Shown: positions 24,959-32,794 of the stretch, piece by piece
Numbering within the stretch: the stretch's first letter is position 1
Layout: each line of letters starts with the position of its first letter
Source of the DNA: Bacillota bacterium
GTDB taxonomy: Bacteria; Bacillota; Sulfobacillia; Sulfobacillales; Sulfobacillaceae
Assembly (NCBI GenBank): GCA_021841025.1
Contig: JAKBWA010000049.1
Span: 1 to 38,530, forward strand
Length of the DNA: 38,530 bases
Direction of reading: 5' to 3'
Made by a program: the position numbers and the translations under genes
The notes under the pieces: model-generated
The model's database searches: none
Told to the model about the DNA's origin: nothing
The model's input: the letters and a program-made list of their open reading frames with translations, nothing else

Positions 24959-26242
24959 TCAATTGGCCATGACTAATGAATCCACCAACCCCATCGCGTA
25001 AGCTAGCAACTCCGTAATATCCATAACTGCCAGCTTGCCAGCATTGCCGGTAGACTTGACAGCGTCTTCAAATCGAGGAACTTCATAAGGACAACTCACT
25101 GCCAAGATATCCGCCCCATATTCCACAGCTTCTTTGACCCTTCGCTCAGAAAGCCGTTCACTGGCATAATCCCGGGTGAAGCTGTCAAGCCACATTCCCC
25201 CGCCGCCGCCTCCACAGCAGTATGACGTTTCACGGCAATGTCCCATTTCTACCAGATCCACTCCTGGCAACGCTTTTAACAGTTGACGGGGGGCATCATA
25301 CTCGCCGTTGTGGCGCCCTAAGTAGCAGGGGTCATGAAATGTCACACGGTAAGGGATGTCGTGAGTAAAACTCATATCCGGCAGACGCTGAGATAAGTAT
25401 TGCGTGTAGTGCTGAACCACATATTCTCCTCCATATTTGGGATACTCGTGAAGAAACGCGTTGTAGGCATGAGGGTCTGTCACCACAATCTGATTAAACG
25501 AGTATTTGGACAGCATCTTGATGTTATGCTCTGCCAGCATTTCAAACAGGCCATGTTCTCCCGCCATGCGTTGGGAATCCCCGGAACATTTTTCCTCGTT
25601 TCCCAAGATTCCGAAATCAACATGCAAAGAATCAAACACTCGAGCTAAGGCTGTCGACGCTTGTTTGCCGCGGGGATGATACGAAGGATAGCATTCGACA
25701 AACCACAGCACATCGACAGGAGACTTTTTCTGGGACATGATGGGGACTGACACACCTGCAGACTTAGTCCACTCGGCCCGCTTGCGACCAGGCTCCCCAA
25801 TAGGATTACCGTAGCGAGCCGTATTTTCAAAGGCCTGCAGTAATTCCTCAGGGGCATTGCCCTCTAACACTGCCCGCTCTCGAACCGCTGGCATGATGTC
25901 AATCATGTTTACTTCTTTAGGACAGACTCTCAGACAATTTCGGCACGTTGTACACAACCACAAATCGGGTGAGTCCATAAGGGAGATGCCTAATTGGGTC
26001 CGGCGAAAAATCTTACGGGGAGAATAGTCTCCGACGGTGTCCACTGGGCAAACTCCAGTGCATTTTCCGCACTGATAGCAATATCCCAAAGACTCGGCTC
26101 CTGGTATAGCGGTGATTTCATCCAAGATTGAGAGATCATATTCCGATATAGCTCTTGGTTCGAACATGCGATTCCAGGATCCCTTTAACTCGACCCCATC
26201 CACGACGGCCACGTCTAGTTCAATGGGCTTTGCTTTTTGCAA
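24959..26242 (-). CDS. Fused sHdrC2-sHdrB2 subunit
   Basis: 427-residue protein joining an HdrC-type ferredoxin domain to an HdrB-type domain. Two CxxCxxCxxxCP motifs (Cys55-65, Cys97-107) are followed by two CCG-type modules. The second module has Cys306, Cys336, Cys342-343 (YCCGGGGGG) and Cys384. The first module retains only Cys184 and Cys219. In many sHdr clusters C2 and B2 are separate genes, so this is an HdrD-like fusion. The start is set at TTG 26242 because GGGAGGG lies 8 bases upstream; it overlaps the preceding gene by 23 bases. The longer frame to 26323 has no such site. The protein is expected to be part of the cytoplasmic sHdr complex. Confidence 0.9.
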   Translation of the reverse strand: MQKAKPIELDVAVVDGVELKGSWNRMFEPRAISEYDLSILDEITAIPGAESLGYCYQCGKCTGVCPVDTVGDYSPRKIFRRTQLGISLMDSPDLWLCTTCRNCLRVCPKEVNMIDIMPAVRERAVLEGNAPEELLQAFENTARYGNPIGEPGRKRAEWTKSAGVSVPIMSQKKSPVDVLWFVECYPSYHPRGKQASTALARVFDSLHVDFGILGNEEKCSGDSQRMAGEHGLFEMLAEHNIKMLSKYSFNQIVVTDPHAYNAFLHEYPKYGGEYVVQHYTQYLSQRLPDMSFTHDIPYRVTFHDPCYLGRHNGEYDAPRQLLKALPGVDLVEMGHCRETSYCCGGGGGGMWLDSFTRDYASERLSERRVKEAVEYGADILAVSCPYEVPRFEDAVKSTGNAGKLAVMDITELLAYAMGLVDSLVMAN

Positions 26243-26930
26243 CGCTATAACCCTCCCATCTCGCAATTCCGAGCAAATTAGCCACCACCTTTGGAAAATG
26301 GGGCAGGACTTGCGTAAATTCATCAGTTAAACGCCATGATGCCAAGGTGAAAAGGTAAACCGCATACACCATCGCCAGGGCCACCATATGGCGATAGGGT
26401 GAATCAATGAGGTAAGGACGGCGCCACCCTTCAAGCACCTGCTCCGCAAAATGGCCCGTGCGCAGAATTTGAGAATACAAAAGACCCGGTTCCACCATCA
26501 AACAAGTAGGATCTGTAAGCACCAACGCTATAGCTCCGGTCTTGCTATCAGCCCGGTACATCCAGCGTGACCACCACACATAGTCCTCGGGATACGCGTT
26601 GGCTATCCAAAAGGTTCCCCACTCCCACAGCCATGGCGGTGCATTGCCGTGGGCCAAAATTTCAATGACTCGCCCGGGTTCATGGTGTTCCACGGCCCCG
26701 CGAATCAAAGCTTCCACCTTCCTCCACATATCTTGTTGTTCTGGTTTGATACGAGACGTGGAAGGCACGACCCGAAGACATTGCTCGGGATCGTCGAGCG
26801 GTTCGAGGATGTTCTGGGAGCGGGTGGCTAAAACCTCGTTCCAATATCTGCAATCGGCCTGGGACACCATAGATTCCGCCTTATCCAGAAATTCTACGAG
26901 AGCTTCTGCATCAATCACCGGTGGTGTCAT
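26220..26930 (-). CDS. sHdr-cluster protein of unknown function
   Basis: 236-residue soluble protein rich in tryptophan (PPWLWEWGTFW, YVWWSRWMYR) with no cofactor motif and few cysteines. Its position between hdrA and hdrC2B2 is that of the 'hyp' gene conserved in shdr operons, and this synteny is the main evidence. It may be an assembly factor or structural subunit (inference). The ATG at 26930 overlaps the hdrA stop (TGATG), and its 3' end overlaps the next gene, so all three are translationally coupled. Confidence 0.85.
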   Translation of the reverse strand: MTPPVIDAEALVEFLDKAESMVSQADCRYWNEVLATRSQNILEPLDDPEQCLRVVPSTSRIKPEQQDMWRKVEALIRGAVEHHEPGRVIEILAHGNAPPWLWEWGTFWIANAYPEDYVWWSRWMYRADSKTGAIALVLTDPTCLMVEPGLLYSQILRTGHFAEQVLEGWRRPYLIDSPYRHMVALAMVYAVYLFTLASWRLTDEFTQVLPHFPKVVANLLGIARWEGYSVAKSKAH

Positions 26931-27988
26931 CACACGTGCAAGGCGGAGCGGTTTAACACGCCAACGGCCTTTGCCGCTGCCGCGGCTCCCATAGACACGG
27001 AATCCTCGATATCTTTTGGGCCCGCAGCCGCTCCTGCCACAAAGATTCCCGCCACAGGCGTTGAAACCGTATCCAAGGGTCCTCCGACAACCTGAAGGAA
27101 TCCATGCTCCTCCCGAGGGATTTGAAAAATGCGTGACATTTCGATGGTGCCCTTGGATGGTTCCATCCCCACGGATAAAATAACCAGATCCATCAGAACC
27201 TCCATCGGGCGCCCCATCGTGGTATCTTCGCCTTTCACCAGCAATTTATCGCCTTTTTTGATAATTTCAGTGACGATTCCGCGAATGTAATTGACCTTGT
27301 ACTCCTCTTGGGCCTTCCAGTAGATCTGATCCTCCCAGAAGCCATACATCCGCATATCAATATAGAAGATGAAAACCTTGGAATTGGGTAGCATACGCTT
27401 AATTTCAATGGATTGTTTGGATGCGATGCCACAACATACTTTGGAGCAATACTTGTTGCCGATTTGACGATCTCTAGACCCAACACATTGGATAAATGCC
27501 ACTTTTTCCGGCGGCTCTTGAGTTGAGGGACGAACCACTTTACCTTCCTTGAACATTTTTTCCGCATCGACCAAGGTAATTACATCATCATACTCATAGT
27601 ACCCGTACATCTGGGTTTCTCTGCCGGGATCAAAATGTTGAAAACCCGTGGCCACAACGATAGCGCCAACTTCCTCCACAGTTTCCTTACTCTCCTGTGA
27701 CAGACTCACGCGAAAGGCACCGAGTGCGCCTTCGCTTTTAACAATGCGGGTATTGACCCTGACATCCACCGCAGGATTTTGTTGTACGGCATCCAGCATG
27801 TGCTTCATACTGGCTTCGGTTTCCTTTAAATCTGGCGTCAAGGTAGCATAAGACGCATAAGGCGTGCCACCCAAATCCGCTTTGGCCTCTACCAAAATAG
27901 CCTTTTTTCCCAATTCGGCGACGGTTCTAGCGGCTTCCAAGCCAGCTGGCCCCGCTCCCACAATCAGTATTGTATCCGCGTTTGCCAT
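26930..27988 (-). CDS. hdrA: sHdrA, FAD-binding subunit
   Basis: 352 residues: a compact HdrA without the extra ferredoxin domains of methanogen HdrA. The FAD site is ILIVGAGPAGLEAA with GG at 40-41 (ADLGG). A cysteine cluster follows: Cys168 (QCVGSRD), Cys181, Cys185 and Cys186 (YCSKVCCG), characteristic of HdrA proteins and likely binding an Fe-S cluster. The C-terminal FVAGAAAGPKDIEDSV segment completes the flavin domain. AGGAG lies 9 bases before the ATG. In sulfur oxidisers this is the flavin core of the complex that handles sulfane sulfur. Confidence 0.95.
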   Translation of the reverse strand: MANADTILIVGAGPAGLEAARTVAELGKKAILVEAKADLGGTPYASYATLTPDLKETEASMKHMLDAVQQNPAVDVRVNTRIVKSEGALGAFRVSLSQESKETVEEVGAIVVATGFQHFDPGRETQMYGYYEYDDVITLVDAEKMFKEGKVVRPSTQEPPEKVAFIQCVGSRDRQIGNKYCSKVCCGIASKQSIEIKRMLPNSKVFIFYIDMRMYGFWEDQIYWKAQEEYKVNYIRGIVTEIIKKGDKLLVKGEDTTMGRPMEVLMDLVILSVGMEPSKGTIEMSRIFQIPREEHGFLQVVGGPLDTVSTPVAGIFVAGAAAGPKDIEDSVSMGAAAAAKAVGVLNRSALHV

Positions 27989-28019
27989 TCGTTCGATCTC
28001 CTGCCTTTCCGCGCTTAAG

Positions 28020-29219
28020 TTAGAGAACGTGTTCCCACGTCAGATACTCCATCTCTCCCTGTTTCACTTTGTCGACGTCTGATTGAAATTCAGACCATGC
28101 CTTATCGACATCGATGCCCATCTTCTCCAAAAGCAGTCTGTAATCGACAGAATGCCAGTGCAGCTGGGTAACACGAAAAGGATGGGCTCCTAATGCCAAC
28201 GCGGCAAACTGAGATTCAGACATCACTGGCACTCCCACATTCCGGCCATGCGCTTGAGCCGCAAACTGGCTTTTATCCAAGGATGTAACACAACCGGTAT
28301 CATGGGTTAACACCACATCGGGATTGGCTTCTTGCTTCATCACCTCAATTTTGCGCAGGGTTGCAAAACTGCGGGTGAAGTCACGCTGCACCAAAATATG
28401 CCGAAATCCAAAACCACAGCAGTCATACCAGGTCGAATAATCCGCCACGTTGGCACCAAGCGCCTGAACAACGCCGGTCACTGCAGCAGTTCTTTGCCCT
28501 CCATAAATTTCGGGGTCATAAATAGCATCGCCCGTCTGCAATTTATAGTAATGGCAAGCCGGATGTACAGTAGCGGTGATGCCTGACACATCTAGCTGAC
28601 GCCTTGTTGCTAATTCCTCTCGAACGGCATACATCCATTCGCTGTAATGCACAATTTCTTCGGGCATCACAAACGGACGACCTAGCTTTTCAATGATGTT
28701 TCGCACTTGACGCCGCAATTTGGCATCATGCACTAATTCATGCCGAACTTCTTTGTAGTGCCCGAAACTGGTTCCACAATGAATGAGAGGAAAATATCCG
28801 GTTTCATATGCTGCCGAAAAGTTTCGCATGGCTACTGCTGCCTGTGCAGCCTGATTGGACGTGGCGGAAGCGTAATAATTCCAAGCAGTACACGAGGTTT
28901 GGTCTCGAGGATCGAAATAGTCGTATCCCAACACGCGGTTAAGCCAAAAGATGGAGGTGGAATACCCGGGAATATGGCCACACTGCCCACAACTCTTGTG
29001 ATGCCATGTGTGTTCCAATGGAATTTTCTTCAATCGGCCGTATTTTGTGGGAGCCAAATAATATGGCTCGGGCACCGGCTGCACAATCCATTCGCCTTCG
29101 CGCCCCAATTCCCATATCGCTTCCCTCAGGTCCTCATCACGCACCGTCTCAGGATCGCGCTCAAACTTCCGGGACGTTTCCACCTTGGTTCCGTTTACCC
29201 GAACATCCAATGAGTCCAT
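28020..29219 (-). CDS. hdrB: sHdrB1 subunit (CCG domains)
   Basis: 399 residues. An N-terminal extension of about 90 residues precedes two CCG-like modules. The first contains CGQCG, TSCTAW and HCGTSF. The second contains HPACHYYKL, YDCCGFGF and DTGCVTSLDKSQ. Such modules bind the noncubane Fe-S clusters of HdrB; the last motif shows one Cys where a CxxC is usual. AGGAGG lies 9 bases before the ATG. It sits 31 bases before hdrA and 60 bases after hdrC1. It is expected to form a complex with HdrC1 and HdrA in the cytoplasm. Confidence 0.93.
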   Translation of the reverse strand: MDSLDVRVNGTKVETSRKFERDPETVRDEDLREAIWELGREGEWIVQPVPEPYYLAPTKYGRLKKIPLEHTWHHKSCGQCGHIPGYSTSIFWLNRVLGYDYFDPRDQTSCTAWNYYASATSNQAAQAAVAMRNFSAAYETGYFPLIHCGTSFGHYKEVRHELVHDAKLRRQVRNIIEKLGRPFVMPEEIVHYSEWMYAVREELATRRQLDVSGITATVHPACHYYKLQTGDAIYDPEIYGGQRTAAVTGVVQALGANVADYSTWYDCCGFGFRHILVQRDFTRSFATLRKIEVMKQEANPDVVLTHDTGCVTSLDKSQFAAQAHGRNVGVPVMSESQFAALALGAHPFRVTQLHWHSVDYRLLLEKMGIDVDKAWSEFQSDVDKVKQGEMEYLTWEHVL

Positions 29220-29279
29220 CTCGCTTTGCCTCCTTTTGAAATTGCCTAAATTTGTTGATGAAGGACTTAGGTAGAGCGG

Positions 29280-29966
29280 CTACTCCGCTACTAGCCCACT
29301 TTCTTCCAAAGCATCATCCATGATCTCCTCCATGATGTCGTGAAGACCCTCATCGAGCTCACCAATCATGTCGAGACATCCAGTCATTTTCCAAATCGCA
29401 TAGAGTTCGTGCATCGTCCGTTCTTCAACTTGCCAAGATAATCCGGTGGTATGCAACGTTTCCGGCGGAAGCACGCGGCGCCAAACGTCCAGGTTTTCGG
29501 ATACCGCTTTGACTTGGGGTCCCCAATCAGGGAAAGCATCTTCTTGCAGCATGTCAGGCGATACTTGGGTCCCTGTCGTCATAATTTTGTAAATAATGCG
29601 GGTATACCCCGCCAAAGCTTCTTTAGTCGTTCGCAGTCCATTTTTGACAGCCACTTCTCGCATTATAGTAATGAGCCCGCCCGGGCTATTTTGTCTGGGG
29701 CATCGGTTGCAGGAAAAACACTGAGAACAGTTCCATACATCATCATTTAGTTGCTCGTAAAAAAGTTCAACATCTTCACGCGCCAGTGTTTGGGTTATTT
29801 TTCTCGGAGAAAAATCGTAAAATCGCGCTGAAGGACAAGCTGCCACACAAATTCCACATTCATAACACCCATATAAATAACTCTCATACCGCGCATCCGC
29901 CTTAACTTCATTAAAGAGTCGTTGTTTTTCTTCAAGCGCAACATCGGTATATCGATCAGAGGGCAT
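29280..29966 (-). CDS. hdrC: sHdrC1 subunit (ferredoxin-like)
   Basis: 228 residues with two cluster motifs. The first is canonical (CYECGICVAACP, Cys34-37-40-44). The second is CSQCFSCNRCP (Cys80-83-86-89), one residue shorter than the usual CxxCxxCxxxCP. The helical C-terminal half (about 100-228) is typical of HdrC. AGGAG is close before the ATG at 29966, with a further GGAGG upstream. This is the first gene of the sHdr unit and passes electrons between HdrB1 and HdrA. Confidence 0.93.
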   Translation of the reverse strand: MPSDRYTDVALEEKQRLFNEVKADARYESYLYGCYECGICVAACPSARFYDFSPRKITQTLAREDVELFYEQLNDDVWNCSQCFSCNRCPRQNSPGGLITIMREVAVKNGLRTTKEALAGYTRIIYKIMTTGTQVSPDMLQEDAFPDWGPQVKAVSENLDVWRRVLPPETLHTTGLSWQVEERTMHELYAIWKMTGCLDMIGELDEGLHDIMEEIMDDALEESGLVAE

Positions 29967-30481
29967 TCTCCTACCTCCTTGGCCTGCCTATCTGAAAACA
30001 CAAACGCCCACGCCGTGCCCAAGAACAAAACCTCAAGCACACGGTCAGCAAGCAGCTGAATATGACTCACAACCCCGACGACTCCGGTACAGAAGTCTCG
30101 AAAATTGTTTGTCCAGGGAACCTTCTCACGCTAGTTAAATTGAGCCAAGATTTCTTCTGGCATAACACTTCATAGACATCACTCTTCCGAACTATTAGTT
30201 TTCAGGAATACCGTACGATGCGATGCTCTCAAGGAGTCTATGTTGCAGACCTGCCGTTTCTTCCCACATCGTTTCGTTCGACTTTGCCTCCTTTTCCTAA
30301 CCCCTCTCACCTATATCTTATTATCTAGTTATTTCGACTGTTTTAATGATATAGTGTTTAACAATAAAATACAATCCATTATATTTTGTGAATTATATAA
30401 CTTGTTTTCTTTAAATCGTGTTCTTCACTTCTTAACTTGTATTAGATTCTCGTAGAACCAAAATTGAAAGGAGCGATCTCT
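29967..30481. promoter_or_regulatory. Divergent control region of the sHdr cluster, AT-rich core
   Basis: About 515 bases between hdrC1 (minus) and a small plus-strand gene. The part around 30310-30430 is markedly AT-rich compared with its surroundings. On minus it contains two TATAAT hexamers (30392-30397 and 30378-30383), but without a good -35 at 17 bases. On plus, TTAACA followed after 16 bases by TATATT is possible. It is the only obvious place for the main sHdr promoter, which would leave a leader of about 400 bases. An open frame from 30240 is not credible as a gene. Confidence 0.4.
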
Positions 30482-30850
30482 ATGGAGGTTCTGAACATAA
30501 GCTTATCTCGGCTCGATGAATGGATTCCCGGACTTGCCGAGACTTTGATCGAGGTTAATCGCGCTTTACGCAATATTAACCGGGGGAAAATGGATTTTTT
30601 ACCTTATTGCAATTCTATTGACACTTTAGAATGGTATATGGAGGCGCGTTTAACCCCCCAAGGGTCCAACCTTCCTCCCACGGTGGGGCATTGGCAAATC
30701 CACATTGTCCAAGACGGAAACAAGCCGGATATTATTCTTCAGGGAAAGTCCCGGGCACAAGATGAAAGAGGTCTCTTGCTCTTTCACTGTGAGGGAACCC
30801 CTTGGCAAGACGCCGCCTCAAAATGGCCAGAATCCGGAGAAGGATCCTAA
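30482..30850 (+). CDS. Protein of unknown function, 122 residues
   Basis: Soluble protein starting MEVLNISLSRLDEWIPGLAE at an ATG 9 bases after AAAGGAG. The N-terminal half is helical, and the middle has alternating strands (GHWQIHIVQDG, PDIILQGKS, LLLFHCEGTPW). I do not recognise the family. It is divergent from the sHdr cluster across the AT-rich region and might share its regulation. Confidence 0.65.
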   Translation: MEVLNISLSRLDEWIPGLAETLIEVNRALRNINRGKMDFLPYCNSIDTLEWYMEARLTPQGSNLPPTVGHWQIHIVQDGNKPDIILQGKSRAQDERGLLLFHCEGTPWQDAASKWPESGEGS

Positions 30851-31295
30851 AACCTCGCTGATACTGCCCCCCCAGACGAACGGCGTGACTTTTGGCCATT
30901 ACCGGTGAAGCGCACCGGAAGACGTCAAATTCATAAAGCCCCCCACCATGTCTGCGGCAAGAGCGGACGGGACCGATAATTCCTACAAACGGCATGGTAA
31001 TTTCAGAACAAGTGGACTGTCACGTCCACCGGATGCTGGAAAGACGCAACCTTTTAGCGACGGGCATACGACGAGCATTCTGTTAGGCTTATTCGTCCAA
31101 GCGCTCCAAACACAAGATAAAGAACCTGGGGTTACTAATTTGGCCATGCCTCGAGGCATGATATTCAACATTAATACCCGGGTGCCCCCTCAAGGAATTC
31201 CATAGCAAACCGCCTTGGGCCCCACGAATTTATCTAGTGAGGGACCAGGCGGCATTCACCAAAGAGCTTATAGGAATACTTTTCCAAACGGTCAA
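30851..31295. other. Gene-free stretch between convergent genes
   Basis: About 445 bases without a credible gene. It holds a perfect 14-bp palindrome, ATGCCTCGAGGCAT at 31146-31159, and a longer interrupted hairpin (about 31209-31252; arms CCGCC-TGG-CCC and GGG-CCA-GGCGG). The hairpin lies just past the stop of the fibronectin gene on minus and is followed there only by TTTG, so it is at best a weak terminator. Confidence 0.4.
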
Positions 31296-32270
31296 TTAGT
31301 TTGACGAGGAGGACAGGGCAACAAATTGGCCAGAAGCGTTAGTCATACCGCACACCTGAGAATACCCATTCAGTACAATAGCCCCGGCAGGAAGTCCTTC
31401 CGTCATGGTCCCGGCAAATGATTGATACTGCCAGTGCCCATTATGACGCCACACCACAACATTATTGCGGCTTAGGCTGCCCAACTGCAGTGATGGTGCT
31501 TTGGAAGACATCCCGGGGTTCCGAAGCACCGCGAGACGATCCAAGGATTTCACGTGTTCCAGACGGGTATGGCCTTGCGTCCACGTACTCCAACGCCGAA
31601 CCAACCAGTTCGAATGAACCGCGGATGGCGGCAAATACAAGGACGTATAAAGCACATGGCCAATACGGAACGCCATTGCCTTCTTGACATGATCTACCGG
31701 AGAAAAAAGTCCCATGCCTCCTTGACTCCACAAATGGGCTTGAATCTGCACCGCCGCTTGTTCAGCACTACGGGCAATAACGGCAGAAGATAAGAATGTT
31801 CGGCCGCTGACACCTGTACTAGGAGGTCCCATGCCCGCTCCGTTAGCGGCGGCAACCCAATACGTATAGGGATGTCCCGGCGTTACCGACAAATCGGCAA
31901 ATTCAATCTGGCGAACAGACTGACTAACCTGGCCAATTATTTTAGCCTGGGCGAAGCCCAGGTCTCCCTCGGCCCGGTAAACGGTATATTTGCTGGCACC
32001 AGGCACCCGGGACCATGTCAACAGAACTTTCGACTTTCCCCAACTCACATGAATTTGGGGACTGGCGCCAGGCGGCTCTTGGGAAACAGATAGTGGTTTG
32101 GCTGGCGTTTTTTGTTGAACACGGCCCAATTGCGTCAACACGGGACGGATTTGGCTCAAGTCTGCTAGCCATCCCGCAAAAAACGCCAAGGGCAAAAGTA
32201 CCACAAATGCGCTTGCCACGATAACATAATGCCACCGTGTCCACGCTCGTTTATGGGAAATATCTATCAT
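31296..32270 (-). CDS. Membrane-anchored protein with fibronectin type III domain
   Basis: 324 residues. One transmembrane segment near the N-terminus (residues about 15-35, YVIVASAFVVLLPLAFFAG) is followed by a linker and a fibronectin-III domain at about 70-160 (VLLTWSRVPGASKYTVYRA through YTYWVAAANGAGMGPPS). The C-terminal 160 residues (about 165-324) are not recognised and have one Cys. It is therefore extracytoplasmic and likely involved in protein or surface contacts. Only a weak site (TGGGG, 11 bases) precedes the ATG. Confidence 0.75.
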   Translation of the reverse strand: MIDISHKRAWTRWHYVIVASAFVVLLPLAFFAGWLADLSQIRPVLTQLGRVQQKTPAKPLSVSQEPPGASPQIHVSWGKSKVLLTWSRVPGASKYTVYRAEGDLGFAQAKIIGQVSQSVRQIEFADLSVTPGHPYTYWVAAANGAGMGPPSTGVSGRTFLSSAVIARSAEQAAVQIQAHLWSQGGMGLFSPVDHVKKAMAFRIGHVLYTSLYLPPSAVHSNWLVRRWSTWTQGHTRLEHVKSLDRLAVLRNPGMSSKAPSLQLGSLSRNNVVVWRHNGHWQYQSFAGTMTEGLPAGAIVLNGYSQVCGMTNASGQFVALSSSSN

Positions 32271-32602
32271 AATTTACTAACCCCAGTTCATAAAATACCG
32301 TTAGGTTGCATAATTCCTTAAGGAAGACTCCATATTTAGTATACTCTGACCGTCACACGGGGCAAGTCCTGTGGTTCCATGTTATCGTCGCACCGTCTCT
32401 GGACATCCTTTCTCGGCATTAAACGCGTAGGGTTTGGTGCAACAAGCGGGGGCATCGCACCTTTTCTGCTTGCCTGTCTATCACCAGATTTGAGAGGGTT
32501 AATGCTTTGGCCTCGCACTCACCGGAAATGAAAACTGTGGTGATCCTAACCAGCCGCAACGATTGTTTTAGACTTCACATCAGCCAAAGCACAAGAAAGG
32601 CT
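32271..32602. other. Upstream part of the cimA intergenic region
   Basis: About 330 bases between the divergent fibronectin gene and the cimA promoter. A frame starting ATG 32528 encodes MKTVVILTS and runs about 44 codons to a stop near 32669. It has only a weak ribosome site and is not counted as a gene. No T-box sequence was found. Confidence 0.35.
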
Positions 32603-32631
32603 TTGATCATAATTCTGAAATGCTTTACACT
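32603..32631 (+). promoter_or_regulatory. Promoter of cimA leader
   Basis: TTGATC (32603-32608) and TACACT (32626-32631) with a 17-base spacer. RNA would begin near 32638, about 157 bases before the cimA start. Confidence 0.6.
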
Positions 32632-32718
32632 TTACGGAACCGAGAAAATTCCATTCATGACTACTTAGATTCATAGGGTCATTTAGCGTCCATTGTAAGC
32701 TCAAAGGCTTAACGTCTT

Positions 32719-32748
32719 AAACGCTGCCACTTTGTTCGAGCGTTTTTT
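32719..32748 (+). terminator. Attenuator-type terminator in the cimA leader
   Basis: AAACGCT (32719-32725) pairs with AGCGTTT (32739-32745) across a 13-base loop, followed by a run of T. It ends about 47 bases before the cimA start. No plus-strand gene lies upstream for it to terminate, so it most likely controls read-through into cimA. Confidence 0.6.
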
Positions 32749-32794
32749 GACACTCACAACTAAACGTTCCTCTAAGGAAGTGAAGAAATCATTG

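Noticed and set aside
29795-30070. 91-codon minus-strand frame overlapping hdrC1
   Set aside because: It overlaps the well-supported hdrC1 start in another frame and has no similarity or ribosome site.
30240-30455. 71-codon plus-strand frame in the AT-rich region
   Set aside because: Phe/Leu/Cys-rich composition explained by AT-rich DNA; no ribosome site. It lies in the likely promoter region.
30948-31205. 85-codon plus-strand frame
   Set aside because: No ribosome site and a low-complexity, random-looking product; opposite-strand frames are equally open.
32732-32794. Upstream extension of cimA from a TTG
   Set aside because: It would translate the terminator hairpin, and the family's N-terminus begins at 32795.
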